A program made the translations under genes and the position numbers. From positions 744,001 through 808,000 of the forward strand of contig JBCAML010000005.1 in the NCBI GenBank assembly GCA_038503075.1: 64,000 nt of DNA, given 5' to 3'. A model generated the notes under the pieces. The model did no database searches and was not told the origin of the DNA. It saw only the letters and a program-made list of their open reading frames with translations. This document shows, piece after piece, positions 60,601 through 64,000 of this stretch; the first letter of the stretch is position 1; every line of letters starts with the position of its first letter. The stretch comes from Gyromitra esculenta. Lineage: Eukaryota > Ascomycota > Pezizomycetes > Pezizales > Discinaceae.

Positions 60601-60829
60601 TCAAATAAGGGCATTTTGATAGCAAAAGTAAGGCTATATAAAAATATCCTTATGTATCGGTTAAATATATGCTAACATCTTTGCAAAGCCTCTCTTGAAT
60701 GGTCACGGCAATTGGGTTCCAACCCCTGGGGCTCCTCCCCTTAAGGTGCCACAGGAGTTGGTGCTAATTAAAAAGATGGTGTATAAAGGGGAGGAGGAGG
60801 TTACTGGAAAGAAAGGGGGGAAGAAGTGA
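54620..60829 (+). CDS. Large acidic nuclear protein with repeated AT-hook-like modules
   Basis: Seven exons (54620-57443, 57502-57765, 57822-58034, 58109-58303, 58368-58478, 58565-60627, 60689-60829) join in frame to 1936 residues; all introns are 57-86 bp GT..AG. The N-terminus is Arg/Lys/Thr-rich (MAPTRRSTRTAKS). Between about residues 175 and 520 a basic motif of type KGRxRxGKK recurs about nine times, each followed by an acidic Val/Glu/Ala spacer: AT-hook-like DNA-binding modules. Then come acidic low-complexity regions, a Ser/Pro-rich centre with many SSP repeats (CDK-type sites), an Asp/Glu block, and a conserved-looking C-terminus (about 1760-1860: RRLPRRPFNSRAQEEADLVK, AEARRKRREAEELGLVL, KKRIRWDEQLEYGR). 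I infer a chromatin-associated protein. I cannot name the family. Two adjacent genes are possible, but the exon phases all agree. Confidence 0.8.
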
Positions 60830-60864
60830 GGAGGGGGTGAGGGGGTGAGGGGGTGAGGGGTGAT
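60827..60864 (+). other. GGGGGTGA tandem repeat overlapping the stop codon
   Basis: The stop codon TGA begins a run of four GAGGGGG-type units, each separated by TGA. It has four runs of 4-5 Gs with short loops, a strong G-quadruplex pattern at the start of the 3' UTR. Confidence 0.6.
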
Positions 60865-61379
60865 TTCGAGTCACGAGAGGGAGAGGTAGCGAAGTGTACA
60901 TGTGTTATTAGGTCATTTTTTTCCGTTTCATTTTTGAAAAGCGTTTACTTCTTAAATTTTTGGGTGTTGTACATTGTTATCAGCTGTGTTTCAAGCTTTA
61001 TCGTGATTTCTTTTGATGGTATTTCGCTGTGGGGATCTTGGGGGGGTTTTACATGGTTTCATATCCTATTGTTTGCTGTCTATAGTTTTTTTTGGTAATC
61101 ATGCCGCGTCATGTGTAAGTATTCTAGATGATTTAAGGCACAATTTTTTGAAAATTAGCGAATATTTATAATCGTTTTCACTAGGATATTTGTAGATTCG
61201 CTAGATGTACCTAATGAATAAACAACAATAATGTAGATTCACTATGGGTATTTTCTTATGGTTTATGATCATTGACAGAAGGATAGGAAAGTTGCTGCTG
61301 GTTACCCGGCTCTCACAATAGCTAGGGTAAGCTTCAACGACTCATCGACACCTCGCGTCCAAATATCGACCAACTAGCC
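60830..61379. other. Intergenic region between nuclear-protein and Snu66 genes
   Basis: After the G-rich repeat, T-rich sequence (60910-61100) and AT-rich sequence follow, with no gene. Both flanking genes point rightward, so this holds the trailer of one and the promoter of the other. Confidence 0.6.
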
Positions 61380-63618
61380 ATGGAGGAATCTTTGTCCATT
61401 GAGGAGACTAACAAGCTCCGTATCTCCCTTGGTCTTAAACCCCTCAAAGTTGAGCCAGATTTGAGGGCTTCCGGTAACCCTATAGGTGAAGAAACTTACG
61501 ATAATTCTGTCGAGGGCCATGAGCGACGAGCTGTTGACAACTGGAAGCGCAACGAAGCAGAAGTCGAAAAGGAGGCTGCGCGGAAGGCGAAACTTAACAG
61601 TATAAAGAAGGCACGCGATATTGCTAAAAGGTTTGCACAGCTTGAGGGCAAGGGGCTGGGCGAGGAGGATGAGAATGAGGAAGATACAACTACATGGGTC
61701 AAGAAGATGAAGAGGCGGCAGAAAAAACTGGCGGAAAAGATGGGGAGAGAAAAGGAAGAAGAGCTGGAGAGGGCTGCGAGGGAACATAAAGAGTACACCG
61801 CAGACGATTTGGTTGGGGTTAGGGTTGGACATGACCTGGAGGAACTGCGTGAGGGCGAGGAAGGCACTATTTTGACACTTAAGGATAGCACTATTGAAGA
61901 AAATGAGGGTATGATTCTTTTATTTTTGCCCTTTTTGTATGCGGTTTCCACTATACTAACTTTTGGTGACTAGAGGACGGCGACGAGCTTGTATCCACCG
62001 ATCTTACGGAAAGAGACCGACTTCACGAACGACTAGAACTGAAGAAAAAGAAACCGGTCTATAATGCCTACGACGAAGATGTACCTGGAGAAAGGGGTAT
62101 ATTATCCCAGTACGATGAGGAAATCGATGGGAAGAAGAAGAAAAGGTTTGTACTCGATGGTTCTGGCAATTATGCAGACATCAATGCTCATCGGGAAGAA
62201 GTGGTCGAGAAACTCAAAGCGAAGTCTATAATCATCAATTTAGATATACCAAGTCAGTATCCAAAACATCCCCCCAAGGTTGCTGGGTTGTTCTTTGATA
62301 CACCGCTAATAATACCAATTACGACTACAGAACTCGAAGTCGCCTCTGACTACGCCTTGAATATGAAGATTCGGAAGCCCAAGAAAAAGAAGTCAAAATC
62401 GGCTCGCAAGAAGTCTGAGGATGATGATGACAGCCTTGCACCGCCACCTGTTGAGAGCGAGGAACCGGAACTTGGTGTCAACTCCATGGAGATCGACTCC
62501 GCCCTAGTAGTTGCACTGAAGCCGAAGCGTGCCTACAAAGAAACATCTTTTGTTGACGATGAAGATTTGCAGGATTCACTCGCTCTCCAGCGTCGCGCGG
62601 CATTGAAGAAGCGTAAAATGCTAAAACCTGATGCATTTGCCCGCCAACTCTTGGAAGAATCTGCAGCAGCAGCAACAGAAGCATCTATTGATGCAGAGAC
62701 TGCGATGGTAGAAGATGAGGGAGGTCCTGGGCTCATCATCGACGAAACAACTGAATTCGTTGCCAATTTAAGAGCAGCTGTCATCCCAGAACGCAAAAAG
62801 GCCAAACCTGAATCCACTAGAATCACCTCCATGGTAGAAAACATAGAGGAAGCTGAAGATCACGAAGTAGAGGAGATGGAAGTCGACTCACACGACCAAA
62901 GTGATCACGAATCGTCCACCTCCGGGCCTCCGGCTAAGTCATCTTCGGGTACATTCGAATTCTCTAGCACTGGTCTCGAGGAAGAATCTACAATGTCCCG
63001 AGGTGTTGGTGCCACCCTCGCCATGCTTCACCAACGTGGCCTCATCAAACGTGATGAGGAAGCAAAAAATAAAGTTGAGCTCCTTCGCGATCGTGAAAAC
63101 TTCAACGTTCAGAAACGATTGCGCGAGGTTGAGGCGGAGGAAAAAGCCAAGTCGCAAAGATTACGTGATAGACAAAGTGGGAAATTCGATCGTATGTCTG
63201 CAAGAGAGAGAGAGGAACACGCGCGATGGGAGAATAAACAAAGGGACCTCCAGGAGGCAAGAGATCTTCAGCAGCGGTTTAAAGATTATAGGCCGGATGT
63301 TAATTTGGAGTATAAAGACGAGTTCGGGAGGGACATGACAGCAAAGGAGGTTCGTTTCAGTTGCACAACTAATCCGCAAATTTAAATATTGCCCTTATTT
63401 TTGGTGGCTAATATGAGTGATTTCGTGTTTAGGCTTTCAAGAATCTCTCGCATCAGTTTCACGGAAAGGGTTCCGGCAAAGCAAAGACTGAAAAGAGGCT
63501 CAAGAAGATCGAAGACGAAAAGAAAAGGGAGGCAACGTCAAGCTTAAACACCAACTCAGCGAGTGCTGTACAAGCAGCTGCCAAAAAGGGCAAGCAGGCC
63601 GGTGTAAGGTTAATGTAG
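61380..63618 (+). CDS. SNU66: U4/U6.U5 tri-snRNP protein Snu66/SART1
   Basis: Exons 61380-61908, 61974-63349 and 63433-63618 join in frame to 696 residues. The introns are 65 bp (GTATGA..TAG) and 83 bp (GTTCGT..TAG). The protein belongs to the SART-1 family, which joins the tri-snRNP and is needed for spliceosome activation in the nucleus. Family landmarks: SIEETNKLRISLGLKPL at residues 5-21, a charged Lys/Glu coiled-coil stretch (about 60-140), GILSQYDEEIDGKKKKRFVL, a RGVGATLAMLHQRGLIKRD block, and at the end EAFKNLSHQFHGKGSGKAKTEKRLKK, a highly conserved SART-1 signature. The second intron falls inside that signature. The length is typical for fungi. The start ATG is preceded by TAGCC and sits at the expected N-terminus. 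No lesion is seen. Confidence 0.95.
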
Positions 63619-64000
63619 AGAGGCGTCTAAGTAGTTAGGTTGCGTCACGCCTGATACCGTGATTTATTATATGCAGGAGGCTCTGTTAGGATAGATTGTG
63701 ATTCCATATTGGAAAAATTGAAACCGAAAATTACAGGCCGGAATTTAGAATTTCCACTAAACTTCAACGATAATAGGTCTAGGTACATACATGTAGGGGG
63801 AAGTATTACTTCGCATCTTCCAGTATACTTGCTATTACATTATATAAATGCCACGCCTAAAGAAGATACGGTGGTACAGCGGGATCTAAATCACTATGAT
63901 AATTTATGTGTATCGTAATATATTTTTATATGAAAGTGCTGACCAGCAGCACTTTAAATTAACACACGTACATATCTCCCATCCATACCTATCCTATAGC
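63619..64000. other. Trailer and right edge
   Basis: AT-rich sequence after the Snu66 stop. A 69-codon open frame at 63709-63918 has no recognisable features. Nothing else is seen up to the window edge. Confidence 0.6.

Overview
The window looks like nuclear DNA of a filamentous ascomycete (Pezizomycotina). The evidence is short spliceosomal introns of about 58-84 bp with GTRNGT donors, a histidine tRNA with a 10-nt intron, a kinase-ankyrin gene of a kind common in these fungi, and long gene-poor, AT-rich, hairpin-rich tracts between genes. An early-diverging class such as Pezizomycetes would fit the gene-poor, element-rich layout, but that is inference; no marker here fixes the genus.

Layout. 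Positions 1-20000 hold no intact protein gene that I can support. They contain pyrimidine tracts, foldback (MITE-like) elements at 5110 and 14804, a dispersed repeat at 14237, a tRNA-His at 14433 with a tRNA-like relic beside it, and a possible broken gene on the minus strand at 17870-18690. Positions 20015-26420 form a repeat-rich locus: a foldback element, a protein kinase-ankyrin gene with several disabling lesions, near-identical 105-bp ankyrin repeats, an 18-bp minisatellite, a minimal foldback and a second, decayed ankyrin gene. Positions 26500-31150 are again gene-free, with four more repeats or foldbacks.

From 31160 onward the window is mostly housekeeping: an epsin (ENTH, UIM, NPF and clathrin-box motifs), a class III Old Yellow Enzyme-type flavin oxidoreductase, a DUF1992/DnaJC28-type mitochondrial protein (minus strand, with an apparent one-base frameshift), a divergently transcribed SET-domain lysine methyltransferase, a single-pass membrane protein of unknown function, a disordered Ser-rich protein (minus strand), a very large acidic nuclear protein with repeated AT-hook-like basic modules, and the tri-snRNP splicing factor Snu66/SART1. 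A knot of three adjacent foldback elements lies at 41358-41734, and another gene-free tract runs from 49181 to 54619.

The genes do not form a pathway. Epsin acts in endocytosis, Snu66 in splicing, the SET protein in protein methylation and the flavoenzyme in redox chemistry. The unusual content is the decayed, tandem-repeat-rich kinase-ankyrin locus, the set of TA-flanked hairpin elements whose termini recur in different copies, and the undescribed 1936-residue nuclear protein.
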